Source: Fimenecus sp900545625
Lineage (GTDB): Bacteria; Bacillota; Clostridia; Oscillospirales; Acutalibacteraceae
NCBI GenBank assembly: GCA_963931525.1
Contig: OZ007023.1
Coordinates: forward strand, 1,798,001-1,862,000
Length of the DNA stretch: 64,000 nt
Reading direction: 5' to 3'
Shown here: positions 1 through 8,138 of the stretch, one piece after another
How positions within the stretch are numbered: the stretch's first letter is position 1
Layout: every line of letters begins with the position of its first letter
Notes under the pieces: generated by a model
What the model saw: only the letters and a program-made list of their open reading frames with translations
Databases searched by the model: none
What the model was told of the DNA's origin: nothing
Translations under genes and position numbers: made by a program

Positions 1-342
1 ATGCTCGTCCGGGCTCATGGGCACAGTCATGCCGTACATGGGGTAAGTAAGGCCGTAGTTGAACATATCGGCAACAATGAAAATGTCGTATCCGCGCACG
101 GATTCGGAAAGCGTGCCTTTTCCCTCGCCCGTGCCGAACCGCGGGAAGCCCGCATTGATGATGTATGTATCACGCTCATAGCCGGCGAAAGCAATGCTGT
201 TCTTATGCTCGCTTTGCTTTTGCGCGCGCCAGCGGACAATGTAACGGTCGATCTTTTCGGCAAGCTCCTCACAGCCGGGCAGCGCTACAATACCGAGCGG
301 GCCGTAAGGAATGGTGGTGAAGTCTTGGGTGTAGTCAGGCAT
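1..342 (-). CDS. prs: Ribose-phosphate pyrophosphokinase (PRPP synthetase), N-terminal part, cut by window edge
   Basis: Reads leftwards from an ATG at 342, preceded by a strong GGAGGTAATTT ribosome site, and stays open to base 1, so 114 N-terminal codons are visible. The translation begins MPDYTQDF and contains RDTYIINAGFPRFGTGEGKG and SESVRGYDIFIV. The SESVRG/D segment corresponds to the N-terminal subdomain of PRPP synthetases, where the conserved G-E-x-x-x-S-x-R-G pattern occurs. These enzymes transfer pyrophosphate from ATP to ribose-5-phosphate in the cytoplasm and feed purine, pyrimidine, NAD and histidine synthesis. The ATP and PRPP-loop regions lie outside the window, so activity cannot be judged. 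The start is secure because of the RBS and the promoter just upstream. Family confidence is fairly high; divergence from the classical N-terminus (MKIF...) suggests the longer clostridial form. Confidence 0.75.
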   Translation of the reverse strand, partial: MPDYTQDFTTIPYGPLGIVALPGCEELAEKIDRYIVRWRAQKQSEHKNSIAFAGYERDTYIINAGFPRFGTGEGKGTLSESVRGYDIFIVADMFNYGLTYPMYGMTVPMSPDEH

Positions 343-389
343 AAATTACCTCCGTGCAGCAAAAAATTCAGACGATTCGTTCCTCTTTT

Positions 390-417
390 ATTCTACTCGA
401 TTTTGCAGTTTTTGCAA
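390..417 (-). promoter_or_regulatory. Sigma-A-type promoter for the PRPP synthetase gene
   Basis: On the minus strand a TTGCAA -35 (412-417) and TAGAAT -10 (390-395) are separated by 16 bp. It lies about 50 bp upstream of the prs start. The two boxes each match consensus at 4 to 5 of 6 positions. Confidence 0.5.
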
Positions 418-453
418 GGGCGAAAGGCAGAAAAAACACAGTTTGGTAAAATT

Positions 454-1614
454 TTAGTTAAATCCTCGGTCAACCGTGATCACGCAGAAATATCTTTCGT
501 CTATTTTGCTAAAGTACTCGGCGATGCGGTGCACAAGCTCGTCATCGGGCGTTTTATACTCTGCCGGTACGGCAACGTCGAAAATCAGGTTGGTATGCGT
601 CGGGCCCTGCACCACGCGGAAATCGTGGAACCGCAGGACAGGGTCTACTTTTTCGAGCACTTCCCCGCAAAGCGTGCGCAGCGCGTCCACCCGCGCGTCA
701 TCGGTCACGATCGGGTCCATATGTATGGAGATGTGCAGGCCGTACTTTTGCAAAAGATCGCGTTCAATGAGGTCCACCGTGTCGTGGCTGTGCATCACAT
801 CAACGTTCGCGGGCACTTCGGCATGCGCGGAGGCAAAGCTGCGCCCGGGGCCGTAATCGTGGATGATCAGGTCGTGCACGCCGAGGATGCCGTCGTAGGA
901 GCAGATCTCCCGCTCGATCTCCGACACGAATTCGGGTGAGGGCGGTTTGCCGAGCAGCAGATCGACCGTGTCCTTAAACGTACCGATGCCCGCGCGGAAG
1001 ATGAACACCGCAACAACAACGCCGAACCAGCCGTCCACGGGCACAGACGTAAAGCGCGACAGCACCAGCGCCGCCAGCGCTACGCCGGTCGCCGCCGTAT
1101 CGGAAAGGCTGTCCGCTACCACTGCCTTTGCGGCAGCGGAGCCTGTCTTTTTGTCAAGCGCATGGTTGAACCATGCAAGCCAAAGCTTCGCCGCCATGGA
1201 CAAAACCAGAATCACGAGCGCCGCGGTGCTGTATGTCACCGTCTGCGGCGTGCGGATACGCTCGATCGACGACGACAAAAGCTCAACGCCCATTAAGAGG
1301 ATAAAAAACGAAACCGCAAGCGCGGCGATGTATTCGCTTCTGCCGTGGCCGTAAGGGTGATCCTTATCGGCGGGCTTTTTGGCAATGCGAAAGCCGATGA
1401 GCGTAACACAAGAGGAAGCGGCATCCGACAGGTTGTTGACCGCGTCTGCCGAGATCGAAACACTCCCGCTGACCACACCGGCAAAAAGCTTTGCACCGGC
1501 GAGCAGCGCGTTGACAAGGATGCCGACGATCCCGCCGATCTGCCCATAGGCGGTGCGCAGGGCGGTCTTTGACTTATCCCCGTGCGCAAGCCGCTGTGCC
1601 AAGCGCTCCATCAT
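454..1614 (-). CDS. Cation diffusion facilitator (CDF) family metal exporter
   Basis: A 386-residue integral membrane protein with the six-helix CDF transmembrane domain (about residues 25-215) and a cytoplasmic C-terminal ferredoxin-like domain (about 215-300), followed by an extra tail to 386. Signature pieces visible are ADAVNNLSD in TM2, the HPYGHGRSEY loop and ADSLSDT in TM5. These are the places where CDF proteins carry their metal-binding residues. The TM5 site is DxxxD rather than HxxxD, which in the family is often seen in manganese or iron exporters, so Mn/Fe efflux is a possible but unproven substrate. The start ATG overlaps the TetR gene stop by four bases (ATGA), so the two are translationally coupled and the regulator probably responds to the exported metal. 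Similar proteins exchange divalent cations for protons. Confidence 0.9.
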   Translation of the reverse strand: MMERLAQRLAHGDKSKTALRTAYGQIGGIVGILVNALLAGAKLFAGVVSGSVSISADAVNNLSDAASSCVTLIGFRIAKKPADKDHPYGHGRSEYIAALAVSFFILLMGVELLSSSIERIRTPQTVTYSTAALVILVLSMAAKLWLAWFNHALDKKTGSAAAKAVVADSLSDTAATGVALAALVLSRFTSVPVDGWFGVVVAVFIFRAGIGTFKDTVDLLLGKPPSPEFVSEIEREICSYDGILGVHDLIIHDYGPGRSFASAHAEVPANVDVMHSHDTVDLIERDLLQKYGLHISIHMDPIVTDDARVDALRTLCGEVLEKVDPVLRFHDFRVVQGPTHTNLIFDVAVPAEYKTPDDELVHRIAEYFSKIDERYFCVITVDRGFN

Positions 1615-2237
1615 GTGTGCTGCGCCTCGCTTTCAGACGTGCTCTGTGTGTGAAGCACATTGGAATAACAGCTGATCCCGTTGGAAAACAACAACTCGAT
1701 CAGGCTCGCGATCTCCTCCGGCGTTTTGCCGTCCTGCGGATTTGCAAGCCAATAGCGGATCATGCCCACCGTCCCAGATTCAAAATACGCATATACGTAT
1801 TCATATTCCGGCGAGTATGCGATTTGATAGCAGTCCGCCGCGTCTTTCAAGCATTTTTTGCGCAGGAAAGCGCGCAGATTCAGCACAAAATTGATGTCGC
1901 CGTTGTCACCGAGCAGCGCCGCACACAGGTCGCGGTTGGCATACAAAAAGCTGCAAACTTCTGAAAAGACCTGATGCGGGCGGGTGTGCAGATCGGTTAT
2001 GGTGTACTTGGAAAGAATGTTCTCAAATTCATCAAACAGCTCTTTTTCCAGACAATCGACCAGATCGTAAATATCCTTATAATGTAAATAGAATGTACCG
2101 CGGTTGATGTCCACACGTTCCGAAAGCTCGCGCACCGTGATCTTTTTGATGCTCTTTTCCTGCAAGAGTTCGGTAAGCCCCTGCCGCAGCAGCCGCTTGG
2201 TGCGGCGCACACGGCTGTCTTCTGTTTTCGGCGCCAT
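1611..2237 (-). CDS. TetR/AcrR family transcriptional regulator
   Basis: A 208-residue protein with an N-terminal TetR DNA-binding domain. The helix-turn-helix region is about residues 30-55 (ITVRELSERVDINRGTFYLH), followed by the typical KDIYDLVDCLE linker. The remainder is a helical ligand domain of the TetR_C type common in Firmicutes. The start ATG at 2237 has a GGAGG site seven bases upstream. It is first in a two-gene unit, with its stop overlapping the CDF transporter start. Family members repress their own operon and release it on binding a small ligand; local autoregulation of metal efflux is an inference from the coupling. No cysteine/histidine metal site is obvious, so the inducer may not be the metal itself. 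Confidence 0.9.
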   Translation of the reverse strand: MAPKTEDSRVRRTKRLLRQGLTELLQEKSIKKITVRELSERVDINRGTFYLHYKDIYDLVDCLEKELFDEFENILSKYTITDLHTRPHQVFSEVCSFLYANRDLCAALLGDNGDINFVLNLRAFLRKKCLKDAADCYQIAYSPEYEYVYAYFESGTVGMIRYWLANPQDGKTPEEIASLIELLFSNGISCYSNVLHTQSTSESEAQHT

Positions 2238-2275
2238 AAAAGCCCTCCTTTATCCACAAATTTATAGGCAACTGT

Positions 2276-2304
2276 ATTATAATATAAAATCGTCTATTAT
2301 TCAA
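2276..2304 (-). promoter_or_regulatory. Promoter for the tetR-CDF unit with a palindrome on the -10
   Basis: On the minus strand TTGAAT (2299-2304) and TATAAT (2276-2281) are separated by exactly 17 bp. A perfect 10-bp palindrome TATTATAATA (2275-2284) covers the -10 box. It is a candidate autoregulatory operator, although AT-rich palindromes over -10 boxes also arise by chance. Confidence 0.6.
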
Positions 2305-2466
2305 CATATTTTCAATTAGTAAAATGATTTTGAAAACACAGTTCGCGCACGGAAAATATTCGCCCTTTGCCGCACTCCCATTCATGCACGAGGGATCTTT
2401 TGTGCCCAAAGCTTTGCAAACGACAAATTTTTTTCATTTTTTCCTCGGAAACCCCAACAAAATAGA

Positions 2467-2495
2467 TTGACATTTCCGTTTTTTTATTGTAAATT
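2467..2495 (+). promoter_or_regulatory. Promoter for the exported protein at 2555
   Basis: A perfect TTGACA -35 (2467-2472) is followed after 17 bp by TAAATT (2490-2495). It sits 60 bp upstream of the ATG at 2555. This rules out the longer frame opening at TTG 2510, which would begin almost at the transcription start. Confidence 0.6.
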
Positions 2496-2554
2496 ATAGA
2501 AGTAACATTTTGTGCGCGAAAGCGCGCCCACGCATGATGAAAGGGGATTCAAAA

Positions 2555-3499
2555 ATGTCATCGAAAAACAAGGCGCCTTCCACTCCGGAAGCCAGAGCCG
2601 AAAAGCTTGCAAACAAGCAGATGCTCAGAAAGGTGTTTACAGGTACATTCCTTAAGGCGTTTGCCGTTTGTCTTGCGATTTTGCTCGTCTGCTCGGTCGT
2701 ATATATCGCGTTCATCAACCCGAATCAAATTGAGTTCCAGGCAGCGGACACCACCAACGCCGCTTCCGGCGCCGTGGTGCCGAACAACGGCGGCACCTCT
2801 ACGGATCCGGGTGCCGGCGACGGCGCCGCAGAAGCCCTGCCTACCGTTACGGAGCTGACGGCAAGCAGCTCGCAGGCGGAGATCCTTTCGTATTTCAACG
2901 ATGCGATCAATAAGGTCAAAACCGGGAACTGCACCGTTACACTGACCAAAGAAATCAACAGCCAAGCGGGCAATATGTCCGGCAACTTGCCAAGTTCCCT
3001 TACCGGTTTGGCGGACTCTCTGATCGAAGCCAATATGGGTGAAAAAGACGTCTCTGCTACGGCTCCCGCTTCAACGGAAGCCGACAAAAATGCGATCTTC
3101 CCGGTTGAAAACGAATCCTGGTCAAGCAAATTGACGGCTTCGGATATTTCAAACGCAGCTGTAACGGACAACGGTGACACTTACACCATTACGATCGAAG
3201 TGTTGGAAGATGCGCCGAGCGCTGACACCGCACATAATGTCGGTCATATGGGGAAAGCTTTCTCCGTGGTTACGCCCGATACGATTACAGCGAATGCAGG
3301 CGGTGCTGCCGGCGTTATCAGCAACGTGCAAACGGGTCACAGCAGCGGCCGCATCACGGTTACGGTTGACAAAGCAACAGGTAACGTTCTGAGCGCTAAC
3401 TATTATTTTGTTTGGACTCTTTCTCTTACCGCGCTGAGCCTTGTGGATGTTTCTATTCCCTTTGGTCTGGAAAAAGATTTTTCCATCGCTTGGAACTAA
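2555..3499 (+). CDS. Membrane-anchored extracytoplasmic protein of unknown family
   Basis: The ATG at 2555 is chosen because AAGGGG lies eight bases upstream. The 314-residue product has a charged lysine-rich N-terminus, one transmembrane segment (about residues 32-56) and a Thr/Ser/Gly-rich linker (about 65-100) before an extracytoplasmic domain. I do not recognise the domain, but it resembles the lipoprotein at 28896-29765: both have a Thr-rich linker, then an EIL-x2-[YF]-x5-NK-x-K helix, a short strand ending with an HMGKAFS or HGQMFS motif, and a final D-x-T-G/H-T repeat turn followed by beta strands. The gene is monocistronic, with its own promoter and terminator. It carries no enzyme motif. 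A role in envelope sensing or adhesion would be speculation. Confidence 0.8.
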   Translation: MSSKNKAPSTPEARAEKLANKQMLRKVFTGTFLKAFAVCLAILLVCSVVYIAFINPNQIEFQAADTTNAASGAVVPNNGGTSTDPGAGDGAAEALPTVTELTASSSQAEILSYFNDAINKVKTGNCTVTLTKEINSQAGNMSGNLPSSLTGLADSLIEANMGEKDVSATAPASTEADKNAIFPVENESWSSKLTASDISNAAVTDNGDTYTITIEVLEDAPSADTAHNVGHMGKAFSVVTPDTITANAGGAAGVISNVQTGHSSGRITVTVDKATGNVLSANYYFVWTLSLTALSLVDVSIPFGLEKDFSIAWN

Positions 3500-3518
3500 G
3501 CCTTTTGTTCGATTTCTT

Positions 3519-3548
3519 CCCCCCCGCTTTTGCGGGGGATTTTTTTGC
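3519..3548 (+). terminator. Intrinsic terminator after the 2555 gene
   Basis: A CCCCCGC / GCGGGGG stem with a TTTT loop is followed by a T-rich run from 3540. Confidence 0.85.
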
Positions 3549-3599
3549 GCGAAAATTGAAAATATTTTTTGTTTTTTTGTTGGAACCATTCCGCGATTC

Positions 3600-3628
3600 T
3601 TGACTTTCCGTGGGAAAAATTGTATACT
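3600..3628 (+). promoter_or_regulatory. Promoter for the epimerase-like gene
   Basis: TTGACT (3600-3605) and TATACT (3623-3628) are separated by 17 bp, about 30 bp before the ATG at 3659. Confidence 0.75.
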
Positions 3629-3658
3629 GATTACAAATGTATATCAGAGGTGGTAGAA

Positions 3659-5224
3659 ATGGCTGAAAAGAAAACCGTCATGCTCACCGGCGCGTCCGGT
3701 CATATGGGCTTTGCCGGCTTCAAAGAGCTGCACAAGAAAAGGGACCTCTATAACACCGTCCTTTTGCTGCGCAGAAGCGAGAAGAATGAAAAACTGTTTG
3801 CGCCGTATGCGTCTGATCCGTCCGTCAAGATCGTCTGGGGCGACCTTGCCAATTACGATGACGTTCTGCGCGCTGTCACGGGTGCGGATTACATCCTGCA
3901 CGTCGGCGGCATGGTCTCCCCTGCCGCGGACTGGAAGCCTTACCGCACGCAGAAAACCAACATCGGCGCTGCCGAAAACATCTGCAATGCCGTAAAAGCA
4001 CAGCCCGACCCCGATGCGGTCAAGGTCTGCTACATCGGTACGGTCGCGGAAACCGGCGACCGCAACTACCCGATCCACTGGGGCCGCTGCGGCGACCCGC
4101 TGAAGGTCTCGGTGTATGACCACTATGCCGTTTCCAAGTGCGTCGCGGAGCGCGTATTCGTGGAAAGCGGGCTGAAAAACTGGGTCGTTATGCGCCAGTC
4201 CGGTATTCTGTACCCGAACATCCTCAAGAACATGGATCCCATCATGTTCCATGTGTGCATCAACGGCGTTTTGGAGTGGTGCACGGTGGAAGACTCCGGC
4301 AGACTGCTTTGCAACCTTGTGGATGAAGACGCTAAGGGGAACCTCGGCAGCGACTTCTGGAACCATTTCTACAACATTGGTTCCGGTAAGGAATATCGTA
4401 TCACCAACTACGAGTTCGAATGCCTGCTGCTCGGCGCGCTCGGCCTTGCCGGCCCTGAAAAGCTGTTCGAGCCCAACTGGTTCATTACCAAGAACTTCCA
4501 TGGCCAATTCTATGCCGACGGCGACAAGCTGGAGGATTTCCTGCACTTCCGTGAGAACCTGCCCATTAAAGATTACTTCAACCGTCTGGCAGACCAAGTG
4601 GAATTCTACTTCCGGATCCCACGCTATCTGCCGAAGAATCTGGTTGCGGCCTGCGCAAAGCCCTTTATGAAGAAGATCGCTTCTACACCTGATTTCGGTA
4701 CGCTGGATTGGGTTAAAACGAACAATCCCGAACGCATGAGCGCGTATTTCGGCTCTCTCGAAGAGTGGAAGGAAATCCCCTCCAAGTGGGAAGATTACGA
4801 AATCATGCACTTGGATAAGGACAACAGCGCTGCCGACCAGTACAAGCTTGACCACGGCTATGATGAAAGCAAGCCCGAAAGCGAGCTGGATATCGACGAC
4901 ATGAAGCAGGCTGCGAAATTCCGCGGCGGCGAGTGCCTGTCCGACTCGATGACGAAGGGCGACATGGCAACCAAGCTGAAATGGAAATGCGGTCATTGCG
5001 GCGCCGAATTCGAAGCCAGCCCCGCGCTCATCCTGCTGGGCGGTCACTGGTGCCCCGAGTGCTACATCCCGCAGAAGGCTTGGGATTACGACTCGATCGC
5101 CAAGACAAACCCGTTCTTTGCACAGGTTTGGTACCCGAACCACAAAAAGGACGAAAACAACCGTTACGATTTCGACGAGCTGTTCCACATCAACGGTGTG
5201 GCTTGGGACGATATCAAGCGGTAA
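3659..5224 (+). CDS. NAD-dependent epimerase/dehydratase-like protein with C-terminal zinc ribbon
   Basis: A 521-residue protein. Residues about 5-260 form an extended short-chain dehydrogenase: the dinucleotide-binding loop TGASGHMG follows the first strand, WGDLANYDDV and LHVGGMVSP are the adenine-pocket and catalytic-strand segments, and YDHYAVSK carries the Y-x3-K catalytic pair. After a linker of about 100 acidic residues the C-terminus holds four cysteines in two pairs, C444/C447 and C465/C468 (KWKCGHCGAEF and GHWCPEC), resembling the zinc ribbons of DUF4379-type proteins. The substrate is unknown. The start at 3659 follows GAGGTGG and leaves out an upstream in-frame extension lacking a ribosome site. 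The gene is monocistronic between its own promoter and terminator. SDR fold is highly confident; exact function is not assignable. Confidence 0.85.
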   Translation: MAEKKTVMLTGASGHMGFAGFKELHKKRDLYNTVLLLRRSEKNEKLFAPYASDPSVKIVWGDLANYDDVLRAVTGADYILHVGGMVSPAADWKPYRTQKTNIGAAENICNAVKAQPDPDAVKVCYIGTVAETGDRNYPIHWGRCGDPLKVSVYDHYAVSKCVAERVFVESGLKNWVVMRQSGILYPNILKNMDPIMFHVCINGVLEWCTVEDSGRLLCNLVDEDAKGNLGSDFWNHFYNIGSGKEYRITNYEFECLLLGALGLAGPEKLFEPNWFITKNFHGQFYADGDKLEDFLHFRENLPIKDYFNRLADQVEFYFRIPRYLPKNLVAACAKPFMKKIASTPDFGTLDWVKTNNPERMSAYFGSLEEWKEIPSKWEDYEIMHLDKDNSAADQYKLDHGYDESKPESELDIDDMKQAAKFRGGECLSDSMTKGDMATKLKWKCGHCGAEFEASPALILLGGHWCPECYIPQKAWDYDSIAKTNPFFAQVWYPNHKKDENNRYDFDELFHINGVAWDDIKR

Positions 5225-5249
5225 GTCCTCTCCCCTTTTTCGGAACATA

Positions 5250-5293
5250 CAACACCCCCGCTGCCAAGGCTTTTCTTGGCAGCGGGGGTGTTT
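5250..5293 (+). terminator. Strong intrinsic terminator
   Basis: An 18-bp perfect stem, ACACCCCCGCTGCCAAG paired with its complement around a six-base loop, followed by TTTCTAT. It ends the epimerase-like gene. Confidence 0.85.
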
Positions 5294-5368
5294 CTATAAA
5301 TCTTATTCGCAGCTGGAGCAAGCCCCCGCCCTGCCTCGATTCAGGCAGCTAAGGACCGTGGCGCCGAA

Positions 5369-5929
5369 TCACATACTTGACGCGGTCATTTCCCCGTACA
5401 AAGCATGATACAGCGCCAGGAATTCCGCTTCTGTCTCCTCAGGCGGCTTATCTGCCGCTACGGGCAGAAGAAGCTCAGGCGGCGTGTCGTACAAACGAAT
5501 GCCGTGGAACTTTGCGAACTCGTGATACAGCAATGCGTCATCAATGGCTTTGACCGCCTGCTTTTCCGAATCGGTAAAGTCCGTTACGGCGAATTTTGCA
5601 AAAATGAGCGTTTGCAGGCGCCGTTCTATTTCGGAGAACTCGGGGATGTGCCGCCGCAGCGGGCGGGTCATATCGCCGATATAGCTTTCCGCGCTGTCGT
5701 GCAGCAACGCGAGCAGCTGCACACGCACATCAAAGCCGCGTTCCTTTGCCTCATATGCAGCGTGCAGAGAATGGCGCGCGACAGAGTAAAACTCCCGCAA
5801 ATGTCCGTTGGCACGGCAGATACGCGCAAGCGCATGGGCAATATCCTCCATGCACAGATCGTCCGCCGTCGGCGCTGTCGGGTCAAATATGTGATTGTAA
5901 TAGGTGGAAATACAGAATTTGTCGATCAT
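5369..5929 (-). CDS. HD-domain phosphohydrolase, YfbR-like
   Basis: A 186-residue all-helical protein with the HD-superfamily metal motif: H in ARHSLHAA, the HD pair in ALLHDSAESYIGD, and a downstream conserved D in KAIDDALL. This spacing matches the YfbR/HDDC subgroup, which hydrolyses phosphate from deoxynucleoside monophosphates. It is last in a probable three-gene unit, 31 bp after the condensation-fold gene. Substrate assignment is by family only. The start at 5929 follows an AAGGC site. Confidence 0.75.
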   Translation of the reverse strand: MIDKFCISTYYNHIFDPTAPTADDLCMEDIAHALARICRANGHLREFYSVARHSLHAAYEAKERGFDVRVQLLALLHDSAESYIGDMTRPLRRHIPEFSEIERRLQTLIFAKFAVTDFTDSEKQAVKAIDDALLYHEFAKFHGIRLYDTPPELLLPVAADKPPEETEAEFLALYHALYGEMTASSM

Positions 5930-5960
5930 ATTGCCTTATGTATGTATACCGGTTTCCGCG

Positions 5961-7238
5961 CTACTCACCGATGAGCAGTCCAATGCTTTTTTCCATGATG
6001 TCAAAAAAGCGTTCCACAATGGCGCGATCCTCATCATTGCCGCGCACGCACATGGAAATCGTCAGCTCCTTGCGCAGCGAGGTCACGGAAAGCAGCGCGT
6101 ACGGCTTGTATTTCACCGCGCCCGTCATGAAGCCGTCCGTCGGCTCATGCCCCTGAAGTGCAAGCTTATCGGATTCCAGAATGCCGATATTGCTCATGGC
6201 AAGTAAGGGATTGGAATAGCCGATCTTGATGATTTCTTCACTCGCGGCGTGCGGCAGGATGCTGTAGCCGAGCTTCAAAAGCGGCAGGCCGTAGAGCCCC
6301 ATAAATTTGTCATGCTTGAACTTTTGGGAGCTTTGCACCGCGTATTGCAGCGTTTCAAAAATGTCGCGTCCGCGTTCGGGAATATTGCACTGCATAAAGG
6401 CGGTATGGTTCGTGAGCCCCTCGTCGCTGACATCCTTGATATGGCGGCGCAGGTCGATCGCGCAGGAAATGGTAACGCTGTCGGACGGGTCGTAACCGGC
6501 AAGCTCGTACAGGCTGTAAAAATATGCCGTCAAAAGCATATCGTTGACTGTCGCGCCGTGCTTTTTGCCCGCGGCGCGGATCTTATCAAAGGTTTCGGCA
6601 CTGATCTTGCGCTTCGCAATGAAAGAACGGTCTCGAATGCTGTCGGGCGTAAGCGGGAATTTATGCTCATCCTTCGCGCAGACATTTTTATAAAGGTTGC
6701 GCGCCATGCGCTGCTCCGTCTTGGAAAAATCCTCATAGACCGCTTCATAGGAGCGTGTGCCCTCACGCAGTTCGATAGGACTTATACCCTTTTCCACATA
6801 GGCGTTATAATTTTCGCAAAGCGCCTTCATAAAGTATTTGAAGTCGCCGCCGTCCATGCACATATGGTTTTCCACGACACACAGGGTCGATGTTCCGTCC
6901 TTAAAAAACACTGCAACCTTCATTTGCAGGTCGCTGTCGGGCGGGAGGTACTGTGTCAGGAAGTCATCCACGGCCTTTTCGAGGTCATCCGGATATGCGA
7001 CGGTGAGCACGTCCTCGATCGTATAGGGCTTTACGATCCAATAAGGTGAAACGTGGTTATCCTTGAAGCTCGAATGCAGCACGGGCGCTTTTTCAAAGAA
7101 GCAGATCAAGACGGTTTTCAGCGCCTCAATGTCGATCTCGAAATCATAGTGGAGCTCAATGTGCACCATGCGGTCGTTGAAATCGCGGAACAGATAGTGC
7201 ATTTTGTCCCAAAGCTCTGCGTTCAGTTTTCGTTCCAT
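5961..7238 (-). CDS. Condensation-domain-like acyltransferase
   Basis: A 425-residue protein of the chloramphenicol-acetyltransferase/condensation fold. The N-terminal half has the HxxxDG active-site motif in the form NHMCMDGG (about residue 130). The C-terminal half contains the VTISCAIDLRRH and MSNIGI segments typical of free-standing condensation or alcohol O-acetyltransferase-like proteins (PapA5/WES-type). Such enzymes move an acyl group from a thioester to an alcohol or amine; the substrates here are unknown. No carrier-protein gene is nearby, so a CoA donor is more likely than a peptide synthetase. The ATG at 7238 lies inside the end of the upstream membrane-protein gene (16-bp overlap) with GAGGTGG nine bases upstream, implying coupled translation. 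Confidence 0.75.
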   Translation of the reverse strand: MERKLNAELWDKMHYLFRDFNDRMVHIELHYDFEIDIEALKTVLICFFEKAPVLHSSFKDNHVSPYWIVKPYTIEDVLTVAYPDDLEKAVDDFLTQYLPPDSDLQMKVAVFFKDGTSTLCVVENHMCMDGGDFKYFMKALCENYNAYVEKGISPIELREGTRSYEAVYEDFSKTEQRMARNLYKNVCAKDEHKFPLTPDSIRDRSFIAKRKISAETFDKIRAAGKKHGATVNDMLLTAYFYSLYELAGYDPSDSVTISCAIDLRRHIKDVSDEGLTNHTAFMQCNIPERGRDIFETLQYAVQSSQKFKHDKFMGLYGLPLLKLGYSILPHAASEEIIKIGYSNPLLAMSNIGILESDKLALQGHEPTDGFMTGAVKYKPYALLSVTSLRKELTISMCVRGNDEDRAIVERFFDIMEKSIGLLIGE

Positions 7239-8035
7239 GCCTGTTCCACCTCCGGCTTATATTTGTATTTCGAGTTGTTGACCATGGTCGCGATCAGCAA
7301 AATCACATCGATCGCTACGCCAAGGAGAATGATGATCCAGCCCGGATCCCACGGAATCACGCGCAGACCGCCCAGAACGACATAGAGCATGGGCGCAGCA
7401 ATAGGAATGTAAACGAGATAGTTAATAATACGCAGCTTCTGGTGCGTCACGTGCGCATACACCGCATCGGCAAGCAGGATGCCCACCACACCCGCAGGGA
7501 AGATGACCCAAGCCTGCGAAAAGCCCGTGAACATCAACACGATAAGGAAAATCGCCGTGTCTACACACATGACGGCGAGCGCAAGCAGGACGCGCGCAAT
7601 GGGGTGGAAGATCCGGCGCATCTGCGTGATGCGCGCCACGCCCACGCCGAGCAGGAACACCGCCCAGCACAGGAAACCGTCGGCAAAGATCAGCCACGTT
7701 CTGCTCCATGCGTCGGTCAGGAAGCTGACGGCAAGATACAGCACCAAAAGCAGGATCGCAAGCGCCGGCGTGCCGAACAGCATGACCTTATTGACGAGTT
7801 TTTTATGTTTTTCCTTGCGGTCCGCCGCGCAGAAATTTTCAAATCCATCCTTGAGGTTCGGAAATTCGCTGATGATCAGATCGGTCAGCACTTTTTCGTC
7901 GCGCAGCCCTGCGTGCGTGACCTCGGCGGCACGCTCCGACATTTGGTCAAGCACCTGCCGCTTGTAGCGGTACAGCGTGCCGTCGTCGGGGATACCCTGC
8001 AAGGTATCTTCGATGTAGTCAATATAGCTGTTCAT
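7223..8035 (-). CDS. HAAS-type signalling membrane protein (DUF1700-like N-terminus)
   Basis: A 270-residue protein. Residues 1-75 are a soluble helical region (YIDYIEDTLQGI, YKRQVLDQMSERA, DLIISEFPN) like the HAAS/DUF1700 domains that precede membrane segments in Firmicutes proteins often paired with PadR regulators. About six transmembrane helices follow (85-255). No PadR gene is adjacent here. It is first in the unit with the acyltransferase and HD hydrolase and has an in-phase GGAGGAATCC site before ATG 8035. Function is unknown. The overlap with the acyltransferase suggests it might supply a membrane partner or substrate channel, which is inference only. Confidence 0.7.
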   Translation of the reverse strand: MNSYIDYIEDTLQGIPDDGTLYRYKRQVLDQMSERAAEVTHAGLRDEKVLTDLIISEFPNLKDGFENFCAADRKEKHKKLVNKVMLFGTPALAILLLVLYLAVSFLTDAWSRTWLIFADGFLCWAVFLLGVGVARITQMRRIFHPIARVLLALAVMCVDTAIFLIVLMFTGFSQAWVIFPAGVVGILLADAVYAHVTHQKLRIINYLVYIPIAAPMLYVVLGGLRVIPWDPGWIIILLGVAIDVILLIATMVNNSKYKYKPEVEQAWNEN

Positions 8036-8138
8036 GGATTCCTCCGCTATTAAAATTTACACCGTTATTTTACCATAAAAAACCGATTTTGTCTGTCGTT
8101 TTTACTTTGCGCCGAAGAAACCTGCGGTTGCAAACCGA

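Noticed and set aside
2510..3499. Longer form of the exported protein starting at TTG 2510
   Set aside because: The TTG has no ribosome site and lies within about 15 bp of the predicted transcription start; ATG 2555 has a good site.
3644..5248. 534-codon open frame on the minus strand antisense to the epimerase-like gene
   Set aside because: It is a GC-codon shadow: no ribosome site, no conserved motifs, and the plus-strand frame has clear SDR motifs plus promoter and terminator.
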